Assembly: GCF_007665395.1 (NCBI RefSeq) | Contig: NZ_VDND01000012.1 | Location: 1 to 64,000 of the forward strand | From: Pseudomonas oryzihabitans | Lineage (GTDB): Bacteria > Pseudomonadota > Gammaproteobacteria > Pseudomonadales > Pseudomonadaceae | Length of the DNA stretch: 64,000 nucleotides | Direction of reading: 5' to 3' | In this document: positions 34,329-42,459 of the stretch, piece by piece | How the letters are laid out: every line of letters starts with the position of its first letter | How positions within the stretch are numbered: the stretch's first letter is position 1 | The notes under the pieces: generated by a model | The model's input: only the letters and a program-made list of their open reading frames with translations | Told to the model about the DNA's origin: nothing | Database searches by the model: none | Program-made: the position numbers and the translations under genes

Positions 34329-34638
34329 CGGCCATGGCGGTCCGCCGTTGCGGCCGCTCCTACGGATAGAGCGAGCGTGGCCCTGATAGCCCTGGACAGT
34401 TGTCATCAACATGAGGGTTTGAGGTTGATCGAGAGCTTGCTGGCGCTGAGGGAGACGAACGCCTGCTCGGATAGCCCCCCTTTCCCCTCGGGAGAGGGTT
34501 GGGGTGAGGGCACGCCTCACAGCGGATTGCCAGTGGAAAAGGCTGCGCCGTTTTCCACGCTACGGTTAGCGCGAGTGCTAGCTAGACGAGAGCGGTGGTC
34601 ACCCTAGGAGCGGCCGCAACGGCGAACCGCAATGGCCG
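34329..34638. repeat. MITE-like element with 37-bp terminal inverted repeats
   Basis: The ends 34329-34365 and 34602-34638 are inverted repeats matching at 34 of 37 positions, with the shared core TTGCGGCCGCTCCTA. The 236-bp interior has no gene and includes the common intergenic phrase GGGAGAGGGTTGGGGTGAGG. No target duplication is obvious. Confidence 0.6.
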
Positions 34639-34867
34639 CGATGGACCGGAGATTGGAATGAGACGATACGACCATCCTACGCCTCCGGCACCACCCAGCG
34701 TCATCTGTCGCTCTGTCTGGATCGCCGGGAAGGCACCCTTTGTTGGGCTTCGCTGCGCTCAGCCCAACCTACCCTACCCGGAATCCCCTCGGCCAAACGC
34801 CAGGCAAAAAGAAGCCTGCCATCCCCGGCAGGCTTGAAAAGGACGAAGGGAGCTGAACTCCGTCCGG

Positions 34868-35800
34868 TCAGAAGTGATGGATGTAGCGCACCTGCACCCG
34901 GCTGCCCTCGGGACGGTTCTCCGCGTCCTGCTCGAAATAGGCGTTGGCTACCAGGTGGTCGTTCTTGGAGAAGCTGTACATGCCGCCGGGGCCGATGGCC
35001 CAGACCTTCTCCCGGCGCCCGGAGACGTCGTGGCCATCGACCTGGGTATCGGTGATCTGCTTGAGCCAGTAGCCGTTGATGCCCAGGCGCAACTGCGGGG
35101 TGACGGCGTATTCGGTGGCGAAGTTGGCATGCAGCGCCTGGCCGGCCTGGATGTCGGAAGCGTCGCCGAAGGCATAGCCGGGCTTGTCGTTCTTGAAGTT
35201 GTAGAGGTAGTGGGCGCGCACCGAGACGGTCCAGTCCGGCGTGAACCAGTAGGTGGCGGCCCAGTAGGGATCCAGCGACCAGGCATGGTTACCAGGGTTG
35301 ATGTCCTTGTCGCGGTCGTACTCGCCGGTGGGCACGTTGATCTGGAATTCGACGCGCTGGACGAAGCGTGGGCCACTGGCGCCCATCACCGGATCGAACT
35401 GGATGAAGGGCCCTACCAGCAAGTCGCCCACGCCGCCCTGGTCCTTGAGCGCGGCATTGTTCAGGCCGTCGTCGACCTTCATCCGCGTCACCACCGGCAG
35501 CAGCATGTTCAACCCCAGGTTGCCGCTGCCCAGGCGCAGGTCAGATACGTAGCTGAGCTGGGTCACCGATACCTGGTAGTCCAGCTTGGTCTTCGGCAGC
35601 CCCAGCTTGTCGCCGTGTTGATCGGTCAGCCGATGGCTGCTGTAGTTCTGGAAATACTGCTGCAGGTACCAGCCGTTGCCCGCGGGCAGACCGCCGTCGA
35701 GAAAGCTGGTGAGGCCGAGGTTGACCACCGGCAGGTCATAGGCCTGGGCGGTCCCGGCCACCAGGGCGCCGGCGAGGGAAAGATAGCGAATCCGGGTCAT
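34868..35800 (-). CDS. SphA-like outer-membrane protein (phenol-degradation 'meta' family)
   Basis: Protein of 310 aa with a short signal peptide (cleavage after TAQA, residue ~19). The mature part has alternating strands rich in aromatic and polar residues and ends in ...YIHHF with a terminal Phe, as in outer-membrane beta-barrels. Members of this family lie in aromatic degradation clusters and are thought to help hydrophobic substrates cross the outer membrane. It is last in the iif-like operon. Transport of indole or a related compound is inference. Confidence 0.78.
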   Translation of the reverse strand: MTRIRYLSLAGALVAGTAQAYDLPVVNLGLTSFLDGGLPAGNGWYLQQYFQNYSSHRLTDQHGDKLGLPKTKLDYQVSVTQLSYVSDLRLGSGNLGLNMLLPVVTRMKVDDGLNNAALKDQGGVGDLLVGPFIQFDPVMGASGPRFVQRVEFQINVPTGEYDRDKDINPGNHAWSLDPYWAATYWFTPDWTVSVRAHYLYNFKNDKPGYAFGDASDIQAGQALHANFATEYAVTPQLRLGINGYWLKQITDTQVDGHDVSGRREKVWAIGPGGMYSFSKNDHLVANAYFEQDAENRPEGSRVQVRYIHHF

Positions 35801-35897
35801 GCAAGGCTCCTTGAATACGGCTGTTCGTGCTCGCGAAAGGCAGATTCGAAAGGGCAGCGCCCGCCGATCGAGTGGAATCGACGGGCGCTGCCGAGGC

Positions 35898-36425
35898 TCA
35901 GGCGCTCAGCGCCGGATGCGCGCTGGCGACCCGGTACTGGCCGGCGTGGAAGACCAGCGGTTCTCCGCCGCTGTGTCGGTAGTGCTCGATCTCGCCGAGG
36001 AAGATCAGGTGGTCGCCGCCCTCGTACTGGACGTGGTTACGGCACACCAAGGTGGCCACGGCCTCTTCCAGCAGCGGTACCCCGGCGGTGCCCTCGACGT
36101 GGGCAACGTCGGCGAACTTGTCGTCGGCCGGCCGCGCGAAGTGGCCGGAGAGCTGGTGCTGGTCGCTGCCCAGCACGTGGATGGCGAAGTGGCTGGCGGC
36201 CAGGAAGTCCGGCAGGCTCGGCGCCTGGCGCGCCAGGCTCCAGAGCACCAGCGGCGGCTCCAGGGACACCGAGGAGAAGGAGTTGGCGGTCATGCCCACC
36301 TTGCGGCCATCGCGACCGCGGGTGGTGATCACGGTGACGCCGGTGGCGAATTGCCCCAGCAGGTTGCGCAAGGCGCGCGGATTGGTCGGGTCGGCGGCGA
36401 TGAGTTCGAGTGCGTCTAGGGTCAT
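35898..36425 (-). CDS. Flavin reductase component (StyB/HpaC/IifD type)
   Basis: Protein of 175 aa in the flavin reductase-like FMN-binding family. It has ALRNLLGQFATGVTVITT, the loop GMTANSFSSVSLEPPLVLWSLA and FAIHVLGSDQ. It supplies reduced FAD to the monooxygenase encoded 10 bp upstream in the operon. GAGGAA precedes the ATG. Confidence 0.87.
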   Translation of the reverse strand: MTLDALELIAADPTNPRALRNLLGQFATGVTVITTRGRDGRKVGMTANSFSSVSLEPPLVLWSLARQAPSLPDFLAASHFAIHVLGSDQHQLSGHFARPADDKFADVAHVEGTAGVPLLEEAVATLVCRNHVQYEGGDHLIFLGEIEHYRHSGGEPLVFHAGQYRVASAHPALSA

Positions 36426-36435
36426 GGCGAGTTCC

Positions 36436-37674
36436 TCAGGCAGCCTGGCTCAGGTGTTCACGGATGAAGGTCTGGCAGGCCTCCGCCTCGAACCACCAGG
36501 GCGCGAACCGCCGGGGATCGTCGAAGGCGTTGACGATGTTCGCGGCGATGGCCGGGGACTGGCTGGCGGCGCCGAGCAGGTCGAGGATGTGCGGTGGCGG
36601 CGGGGTCAGCAGGCTGTTGGTCCACTTCACCACCTGGCCGGCGTAGTCCCAGTAGCGCTCGAAGGTCTGGTGCATCCAGTCGGGGGTGAAGGCGGCATCG
36701 CCCTGGGCGAGGATGGCATCCAGGTAGACCTTGCTGCACTTGGCGGCATTGTTGGAGCCTTGGCCGGTGATGGGATCGTTGACCACCAGGGCATCGGCCA
36801 TGCCGAACACCGCCCGGCCCGAGGGCAGGCGCAGCACCGGCTTGCGCACCATGGGGGTGAAGCGCCCGGCCAGCACGCCACCGGCGTCGGTGAGCTCCAG
36901 GTTCTGGCAGCGCTCGGCCTCCCAGGGCGCGAAGCGGCGGACGATCTCCAGGCTGCGCTCCAGGTGCTGTTCCGGCGAGGTGACGTCCTGCCAGCAGTCC
37001 ATGGGGCCGCCGGGGATGCCTTCGAAGACCATGATCTCGCAGGGTCCGCTCAGGGTCAGGGCCGGGAAGACGAAGTACTCGCCCACGCCGGGGACGAGGT
37101 TGAAGGCCACCCGCGAATAGGGCGACATGGGCGTCATGCCCTTCACGTAGGTCAGCGCCAGGGCGCGTTGCGGCTGCTGGAAGACGGTGCGCTCGGTATC
37201 CCGGGGAAACAGATTGACCACCTCGCCCTTGCCGGCGGCCAGCAGGGTCAGGTCGTGGCTGGCGGCGAGGGTTTCCAGCTCGGGCAGGCCGACGTCCTGG
37301 ATGATCAGCTCACCCCCGCGCCGCTCGAACTCGTCCATCCAGGCCGGCATCTTCAGGCGCTGGTCCACCGCCTGGGCATAGCGCTCCAGGCGGGCGCTCC
37401 ACTGGAACGCCGGGCGGTCGGGCTGCACGGGATCGGGAACGGCCAGGCCGACGCCCTCCACCGCGGGGCACTGGTCTTCCCAGAAATTCAGCCCCAGGTC
37501 GCGCTCGGTCTGTAGCGAGGTGTTGAACATGCATTGGCTGGACATCACCTTGCCGCCGCGCACCTGGTCGCCGGTGCGGTTGGTGGTGAGGGTGACGTGA
37601 TAACCCTGGGCAAGCAGACCCAGGCCCAGTTGCAGGCCGGCCTGGCCGGCCCCGACGATGGCGATACGACGCAT
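36436..37674 (-). CDS. FAD-dependent styrene/indole monooxygenase oxygenase subunit (StyA/IifC type)
   Basis: Protein of 412 aa. The N-terminal FAD motif is RIAIVGAGQAGLQLGLGLL. Further features of the StyA group are GKGEVVNLFPRD, PQRALALTYVKG and the C-terminal LVVNDPITGQGSNNAAKC. The two-component enzyme epoxidises styrene or indole using FADH2 from the adjacent reductase. Linked SDR and DLH-NTF2 genes, and ant genes nearby, point to indole as substrate. An alternative start at 37746, behind GGGAG, would add 24 residues. Confidence 0.87.
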   Translation of the reverse strand: MRRIAIVGAGQAGLQLGLGLLAQGYHVTLTTNRTGDQVRGGKVMSSQCMFNTSLQTERDLGLNFWEDQCPAVEGVGLAVPDPVQPDRPAFQWSARLERYAQAVDQRLKMPAWMDEFERRGGELIIQDVGLPELETLAASHDLTLLAAGKGEVVNLFPRDTERTVFQQPQRALALTYVKGMTPMSPYSRVAFNLVPGVGEYFVFPALTLSGPCEIMVFEGIPGGPMDCWQDVTSPEQHLERSLEIVRRFAPWEAERCQNLELTDAGGVLAGRFTPMVRKPVLRLPSGRAVFGMADALVVNDPITGQGSNNAAKCSKVYLDAILAQGDAAFTPDWMHQTFERYWDYAGQVVKWTNSLLTPPPPHILDLLGAASQSPAIAANIVNAFDDPRRFAPWWFEAEACQTFIREHLSQAA

Positions 37675-37750
37675 GGAGGTTCTCCGGGGAGTCGAGTTGC
37701 GGGTGGGGGTGAAGCCGTTGAACAGCTGCCAGAAGGGGTTGTGCATGGCA

Positions 37751-38545
37751 TCACTCCCGTTCGGCGAGGCGTGGAATGGCCGGTTGGTTGCGCTCCGGTC
37801 CCATGACCGAATAACCGCCGTCCACGGCGTAGTCGGCGCCGGTGACGAAACTCGCCGCCGGCGACAAGAGGAAGGCGACCACCTGGGCCACTTCCGCCGG
37901 CTCGCCGAGGCGGCCGAGCAGGTGGAAGTCGGCGGCGACCCGGTCGGCGTGGGCCCGATCACCGCCGCTGACCTCGGCGATCACCCGCGACCAGGTCCAG
38001 CCCGGCGACACCGAGTTGACGCGGATGCCATCCGGCGCCAGGTCCAGGGCCATGCTGCGGGTCAGTTGCTTGAGCGCGGCCTTGGACACCGGATAGAGCC
38101 AGCGCCCGGTCTGGGCGGAGGCGGCGGAAATGGAGGTGAAGTTGACCACCGCGCCGCGTTGCGCCTTGAGATCCGCGTGCAGTGCCTGCGCCAGCATCGC
38201 CGCCGAGACCAGGTTCACGTCGAGCGCCTTGAGCCAGTCGCCGCGCGGCGAGGCCAGGCCATCGTCGAGATAGGTGCAGGCCAGGTTGACCAGAAAATCC
38301 ACCGCGCCGAAGCGTTGGTGAATCCCTGCCACCGCCTTGGCCAGGGCCGCATCGTCGGTCAGGTCCACGGTCTGGAAAAAGGCTGCTTCGCCGAGCGCCT
38401 CGGCACAGGCCGCGCCCTGGGGATCGATGTCCAGCAGCGCCACCCGCGCGCCGGCTGCGACCAGCGCCGCGGCCACCGCCTGGCCGATCAGGGTGGCACT
38501 GCCACTGATCACCGCCACCTTGCCGTCGAGGGAATGCAGACTCAT
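37751..38545 (-). CDS. SDR oxidoreductase of the indole pathway (IifB-like)
   Basis: Short-chain dehydrogenase of 264 aa. The cofactor loop reads SGSATLIG (14-21) and the usual NNAG is NLAC (87-90), so the Rossmann motifs are atypical. Catalytic Tyr151 and Lys155 are present (YPVSK). In iif-type pathways the SDR oxidises the dihydrodiol-like product of indole oxygenation. It lies 4 bp after the DLH-NTF2 gene. Confidence 0.8.
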   Translation of the reverse strand: MSLHSLDGKVAVISGSATLIGQAVAAALVAAGARVALLDIDPQGAACAEALGEAAFFQTVDLTDDAALAKAVAGIHQRFGAVDFLVNLACTYLDDGLASPRGDWLKALDVNLVSAAMLAQALHADLKAQRGAVVNFTSISAASAQTGRWLYPVSKAALKQLTRSMALDLAPDGIRVNSVSPGWTWSRVIAEVSGGDRAHADRVAADFHLLGRLGEPAEVAQVVAFLLSPAASFVTGADYAVDGGYSVMGPERNQPAIPRLAERE

Positions 38546-38549
38546 GGCC

Positions 38550-39797
38550 TCACTCCTCGATGGACTTGCCGGCGCTGGAAGCCCAGCTCGGCATCAGGGT
38601 GTTGGACGGCAGGGTCTCGTCGAGCAGCTTGTGCGCGGTCTCGGCACCGGCCACCGGCAGGCCCTTAGGGTCGAGCAGGCCGATCTGCACCAGCACGCTA
38701 GCCTGGTCCCAGTAGATGTGCTCGTGGTAGAGCTTGGGCCCGCGGAACTTCACCACCCCCAGCATCGGGATCTCGACCCGGCGACCGGTCGGCGCCACTC
38801 CGGGCAGCATCCAGTCGATGGCCTCGTCGTGGGTGAAGCTCATGACGAATTCGTCGACGATCTGCGAGGCACCCACGGTGCGCGAGATCGGCGTGAGCTG
38901 CATGTCCTTGGGGTTGCCGTGCACGAAGTGGTAGCGATAGAAGCGCGCCAGCTCGCGATAGCCAACCCCGCCGGTCATGGTGGGGATATGGTTGACGTAG
39001 GGCTCGGGCACCATGGTGGCCATGGTCGCCGGCACGTCGCGGGTCGCGAATTCGTGGCGGATGTGTTCTTCCCACAGCGCCGAGAGGTTGTAGTCCGGAC
39101 CGATGGTGCGGCGCAGCGCGGCGATGGTGCGCTCATGGGCCAGCAGGGCGGCCGGCTTGTCGTAGTGGTGGCCGGCGGGTCGGGCGAAGGCATGGTCGAC
39201 GCCCGGGTAGACGTAACCCTCGGTACCTGGCCGGGCAGCCAGGGCCGCCAGGATGGCTTCCCGCGCCGGCGCCGGACAGAACTGGTCGGCTTCGGCGAAG
39301 TGCAGCACCAGGCGCCCGCGCAGCCCTTCCAATTCGCCCAGGGCCTGCTCGATACCGACCCCGTAGTAGCCCACGGCGCAAGCCACCTCGGGCAGCCGGC
39401 ACGCGGCCAGATAGGCGAGCTTGCCACCCAGGCAGTAACCCACCACGCCTAAGCCCGCATCGCTCACCTCGGGCAGGGTGCGCAGATGAGCGAGGGCCGC
39501 GCCGATGTCCACGACGCCCAGCTGCTCGTCGAAGGCCTGGTAGTGGCCGAAGGCCTTGTCGAAATCCTCGGGGGTGTAGCCCAGCTCGATGCGCGGCGCC
39601 TGGCGCCAGTAGAGGTCGGGCACCAGCACGCTGTAGCCCTCCTCGGCCAGCTGATCGGCCACGGTGCGCATGGCGGCGTTGACGCCGAAGATCTCCTGGC
39701 ACAGCACGATGCCCGGGCCGCGACCGTCGATGGAGGGTACGAAGTAGGCGTCGAAGGTGCCGGAAGGTGTTGGCACGTGGATATAGGATCCGCTCAT
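38550..39797 (-). CDS. Dienelactone-hydrolase/NTF2-like fusion protein (IifA-like)
   Basis: Protein of 415 aa in two parts. Residues 1-~235 form a dienelactone hydrolase domain with Glu36 (QEIFG), Cys122 (GYCLGG), Asp171 and His202 (GVDHAF). Residues ~240-400 form a SnoaL/NTF2-like domain (HIPTMTGGVGYRELARFYRYHF...HDEAIDWMLPG). This architecture is that of IifA, reported as a cofactor-independent oxygenase turning 3-hydroxyindolin-2-one into anthranilate. I start at MSGSYIH, which has GGAG upstream; 12 more codons are possible. First gene of the minus-strand operon. Confidence 0.82.
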   Translation of the reverse strand: MSGSYIHVPTPSGTFDAYFVPSIDGRGPGIVLCQEIFGVNAAMRTVADQLAEEGYSVLVPDLYWRQAPRIELGYTPEDFDKAFGHYQAFDEQLGVVDIGAALAHLRTLPEVSDAGLGVVGYCLGGKLAYLAACRLPEVACAVGYYGVGIEQALGELEGLRGRLVLHFAEADQFCPAPAREAILAALAARPGTEGYVYPGVDHAFARPAGHHYDKPAALLAHERTIAALRRTIGPDYNLSALWEEHIRHEFATRDVPATMATMVPEPYVNHIPTMTGGVGYRELARFYRYHFVHGNPKDMQLTPISRTVGASQIVDEFVMSFTHDEAIDWMLPGVAPTGRRVEIPMLGVVKFRGPKLYHEHIYWDQASVLVQIGLLDPKGLPVAGAETAHKLLDETLPSNTLMPSWASSAGKSIEE

Positions 39798-39848
39798 CGC
39801 AAGAGACTCCAGGTTGCTCAGGTCTGGAATCATCTTCGGCGGGGTCCG

Positions 39849-39905
39849 GTCTGCGCGGCTGTCCGCAGACTGCCGCGACCATCCCCTTGGCGCAGCTAAT
39901 TGCGC
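39849..39905. promoter_or_regulatory. Two inverted repeats upstream of the iif-like operon
   Basis: GTCTGCG-N8-CGCAGAC (39849-39870) and GCGCA-N6-TGCGC (39890-39905) lie 52-108 bp before the first gene. They are candidate operators. No adjacent dedicated regulator is seen apart from catR. Confidence 0.4.
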
Positions 39906-39963
39906 GTTACCCTCCTCGCCCGCAGCGCCTTTGGCGCCGTCCAGGCCAGGCCCGGTGCGGCGT

Positions 39964-40848
39964 TCAGGCCTGCTGGGCGGCGGTTTCCCGGACCAGCGCC
40001 AGGCAGTGCGCCAGCAACGGCGAGCGATCGCCGGTGCGATAGCTGATGACGATGGGCGAGACCGCCTGGGTATCGCTCAGGGCCACGTAGTCGATATCGT
40101 CCCGGTGCAGCCGGCGCACCGAGGCCGGCACCAGGGTGATGCCCAGTCCGGCCGCCACCAGGCCGATGGCGGTCTGCAGCTCATTCGCCCATTGCGCTAC
40201 CCGGATGGTCAGCCCTTCGCGGGCGAACAACGCCAGCACATGATCGGCATAGCTCGGCCGCGGCGCCGAGGGATAGAGCACGAAGGGCTCCTGCGCCAGC
40301 CGCGCCAGGCTCACCGGGGCCCCTAGCAGCGGATGTCCGGCCGGCAGCACGGCCACCAGCGGATCCTCGTGCAGCACCTGCTGCACCACCGCCGCATCCT
40401 CGATGTGGATGCGGCCGAAGCCGATATCGATACGCCCGCTCTTCAGCGCCTCCACCTGTTGCAGGGTGATCAGCTCGGACAAGCCCAGCTCCAGCCCGGC
40501 GTCGGTGCGCAGGCGGCGGATCAGCTCCGGCAGGGCGCCATAGAGGGTGGACGGGGCGAAACCGATGCCCAGCCAGCGTTTGCGGCCCTCGGCCACCCGG
40601 CGGGTGCCGTCGCGCAGCTCCTCCAGCTGCGCCAGCAGCCGACTGCCGTGCTCCTGGAAGTAGCGGCCCGCCTCGGTCAGCCGCAAGGGCCGGCCACGCT
40701 CCAGCAGGCTCACCCCCAGCTCCTCCTCCAGTTGTTGGATCTGCCGGCTCAGCGGCGGCTGGGCGATGTGCAGCCGCTCCGCTGCCCGGGTGAAATTGTG
40801 GGTTTCCGCCAGGGCCAGGAAATACCTCAGGTGGCGCAGCTCCATCAT
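39964..40848 (-). CDS. catR: LysR-family regulator of catechol genes
   Basis: Protein of 294 aa. HTH: LRHLRYFLALAETHNFTRAAERLHIAQPPLSRQIQQLEEELGVSLLERGRPLRLTEAG, followed by the effector domain that senses cis,cis-muconate in CatR/CatM/BenM. Divergent from catB across 118 bp, with an ATAC-N7-GTAT operator over its own start. Two ATGs are in tandem; given the closeness of GGAGG, the second (40845) may be used. Confidence 0.88.
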   Translation of the reverse strand: MMELRHLRYFLALAETHNFTRAAERLHIAQPPLSRQIQQLEEELGVSLLERGRPLRLTEAGRYFQEHGSRLLAQLEELRDGTRRVAEGRKRWLGIGFAPSTLYGALPELIRRLRTDAGLELGLSELITLQQVEALKSGRIDIGFGRIHIEDAAVVQQVLHEDPLVAVLPAGHPLLGAPVSLARLAQEPFVLYPSAPRPSYADHVLALFAREGLTIRVAQWANELQTAIGLVAAGLGITLVPASVRRLHRDDIDYVALSDTQAVSPIVISYRTGDRSPLLAHCLALVRETAAQQA

Positions 40849-40861
40849 ACCTCCAGGGTAT
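40847..40861. promoter_or_regulatory. CatR/CatM-type operator ATAC-N7-GTAT
   Basis: ATACCTCCAGGGTAT is a perfect match to the ATAC-N7-GTAT consensus of CatM/BenM/CatR regulators. It overlaps the catR start and is ~105 bp upstream of catB. Confidence 0.7.
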
Positions 40862-40966
40862 CGTAGAACACGCAAAGGATATTGGACTGCCGAGGAGGCA
40901 GCTCGCAAGCTGAAAACACCCCGTACAAGAACGCGCGGATAACCCCGCCCCCAAGGGATTCGGCCC

Positions 40967-42109
40967 ATGATCAGCATCGAACGCCTGGACACCTGCCTCG
41001 TCGACCTGCCCACCATTCGCCCGCACAAACTGGCCATGCATACCCTGCAGCAGCAAACGCTGGTGCTGCTGCGTCTGACCTGCAGCGACGGTAGCCAGGG
41101 CCTCGGCGAAGCCACCACCATCGGCGGCCTCGCCTACGCCGGGGAAAGCCCGGAAAGCATCAAGACCAACCTGGACACCTACCTGGCGCCCGTGGTGATC
41201 GGCCAGGATGCCGACAACCTCAATGCCGTGATGCAGCGCGTCGAGCGCAGCGTGCGCGCCAATACCTTCGCCAAGTCGGCGCTGGAGACCGCCCTGCTCG
41301 ATGCCCAGGGCCAACGCCGCGGCCTGGGCATCGCCGAGTTGCTCGGCGGTCGGGTGCAACAGGGCCTGGAGGTGGCCTGGACCCTGGCCAGCGGCGACAC
41401 GGCGAAGGACATCGCCGAGGCCGAGCGGCTGCTCGAGCTACGCCGCCACCGCCATTTCAAGCTCAAGATCGGCGCGGCCGAGCCGGCGCGGGACATCGCC
41501 CACGTGGCCGCCATCAAGCGCGCCCTGGGTGATCGCGCCAGCGTCCGGGTCGACGTCAACCAGGCCTGGAGCGAGGGCGTCGCCCTGCGCGCCTGCCAGG
41601 CTCTGGCCGACGCCGGGGTGGAGCTGATCGAACAACCGGTGCCGCGGCATGACGTCCAGGCCCTGGCCCGGGTCAGCGCACGCAGCCCGGCGCCGGTGAT
41701 GGCCGACGAAGCCATCGAAAGCCTCCCCGATGCCTTCGCCCTGGCCCGGGCCGGCGCCGCGCCGGTGTTCGCCCTCAAGATCGCCAAGACCGGCGGCCCG
41801 CGCGCGGTGCTCAAGGTGGCTCACCTGGCCCAGGCGGCCGGCATCGGCCTCTATGGCGGCACCATGCTCGAAGGCAGCATCGGCACCCTGGCCTCGGCCC
41901 ATGCCTTCGCCACCCTGGAGCGGCTGGAGTGGCACAGCGAGCTGTTCGGGCCGCTGCTGCTGACCGAGGACATCCTCACCGAGCCCCCGACCTATCGCGA
42001 CTTCCAGTTGCTGCTGCCCCAGGGTCCCGGCCTCGGCGTCAGCCTCGACGAAGACCGCCTCGCCCATTTCCGCCGCGATCGCCGCAGTCTCGCCGTCGCC
42101 AGCGCCTGA
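40967..42109 (+). CDS. catB: Muconate cycloisomerase
   Basis: Enolase-superfamily enzyme of 380 aa that turns cis,cis-muconate into (+)-muconolactone. Catalytic lysines are Lys167 (FKLKIG) and Lys271 (ALKIAKTGG). Metal ligands are Asp196 (VDVNQAW), Glu222 (IEQPV) and Asp247 (ADEAI). Length and spacing match CatB. First gene of catBCA, expected to be induced by CatR with muconate. Confidence 0.95.
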   Translation: MISIERLDTCLVDLPTIRPHKLAMHTLQQQTLVLLRLTCSDGSQGLGEATTIGGLAYAGESPESIKTNLDTYLAPVVIGQDADNLNAVMQRVERSVRANTFAKSALETALLDAQGQRRGLGIAELLGGRVQQGLEVAWTLASGDTAKDIAEAERLLELRRHRHFKLKIGAAEPARDIAHVAAIKRALGDRASVRVDVNQAWSEGVALRACQALADAGVELIEQPVPRHDVQALARVSARSPAPVMADEAIESLPDAFALARAGAAPVFALKIAKTGGPRAVLKVAHLAQAAGIGLYGGTMLEGSIGTLASAHAFATLERLEWHSELFGPLLLTEDILTEPPTYRDFQLLLPQGPGLGVSLDEDRLAHFRRDRRSLAVASA

Positions 42110-42132
42110 TCACGCCCCGTGGAGGATTCACC

Positions 42133-42423
42133 ATGCTGTTCATGGTCCGCATGACCGTCAAACTGCCCCACGACCTGCCCGCCAGCGAAAGCACGCGCCT
42201 CAAGCAGGCGGAAAAGGAACTGGCCCAGGAGCTGCAGCGCCAGGGGACCTGGCGCCATCTCTGGCGCATCGCCGGGCTCTACGCCAACGTCAGCGTCTTC
42301 GACGTGGCCGATGCCCAGGCGCTGCACGATACCCTGCTGCAACTGCCGCTCTACCCCTACCTGGAGATCGAGGTCACGGCCCTCTGCCGGCACCCCTCTT
42401 CCATCCACGACGACGACCGCTGA
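42133..42423 (+). CDS. catC: Muconolactone delta-isomerase
   Basis: Protein of 96 aa, the exact family length. It begins MLFMVRMTVKLPHDLP and has TWRHLWRIAGLYANVSVFDV and PLYPYLEIEVTAL. It makes 3-oxoadipate enol-lactone from muconolactone. GGAGG precedes the ATG at 42133, 23 bp after catB. Confidence 0.95.
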   Translation: MLFMVRMTVKLPHDLPASESTRLKQAEKELAQELQRQGTWRHLWRIAGLYANVSVFDVADAQALHDTLLQLPLYPYLEIEVTALCRHPSSIHDDDR

Positions 42424-42435
42424 TTGGCCGCGCAT

Positions 42436-42443
42436 AACAACAA
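42436..42443 (+). promoter_or_regulatory. CA motif (Crc/Hfq target) before catA
   Basis: AACAACAA lies 16 bp upstream of the catA start and matches AAnAAnAA. Confidence 0.5.
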
Positions 42444-42459
42444 CACCGAGGATAGCCCC

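Larger units (their letters stand above)
33517..34867. other. 1.35-kb gene-free spacer rich in repeats
   Basis: No gene is credible here. Short reading frames follow the repeat period and have no coding character. It holds the 151-bp tandem array (33572-34300), the element with 37-bp inverted ends (34329-34638) and a lone repeat arm near 34742-34771. Confidence 0.7.
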
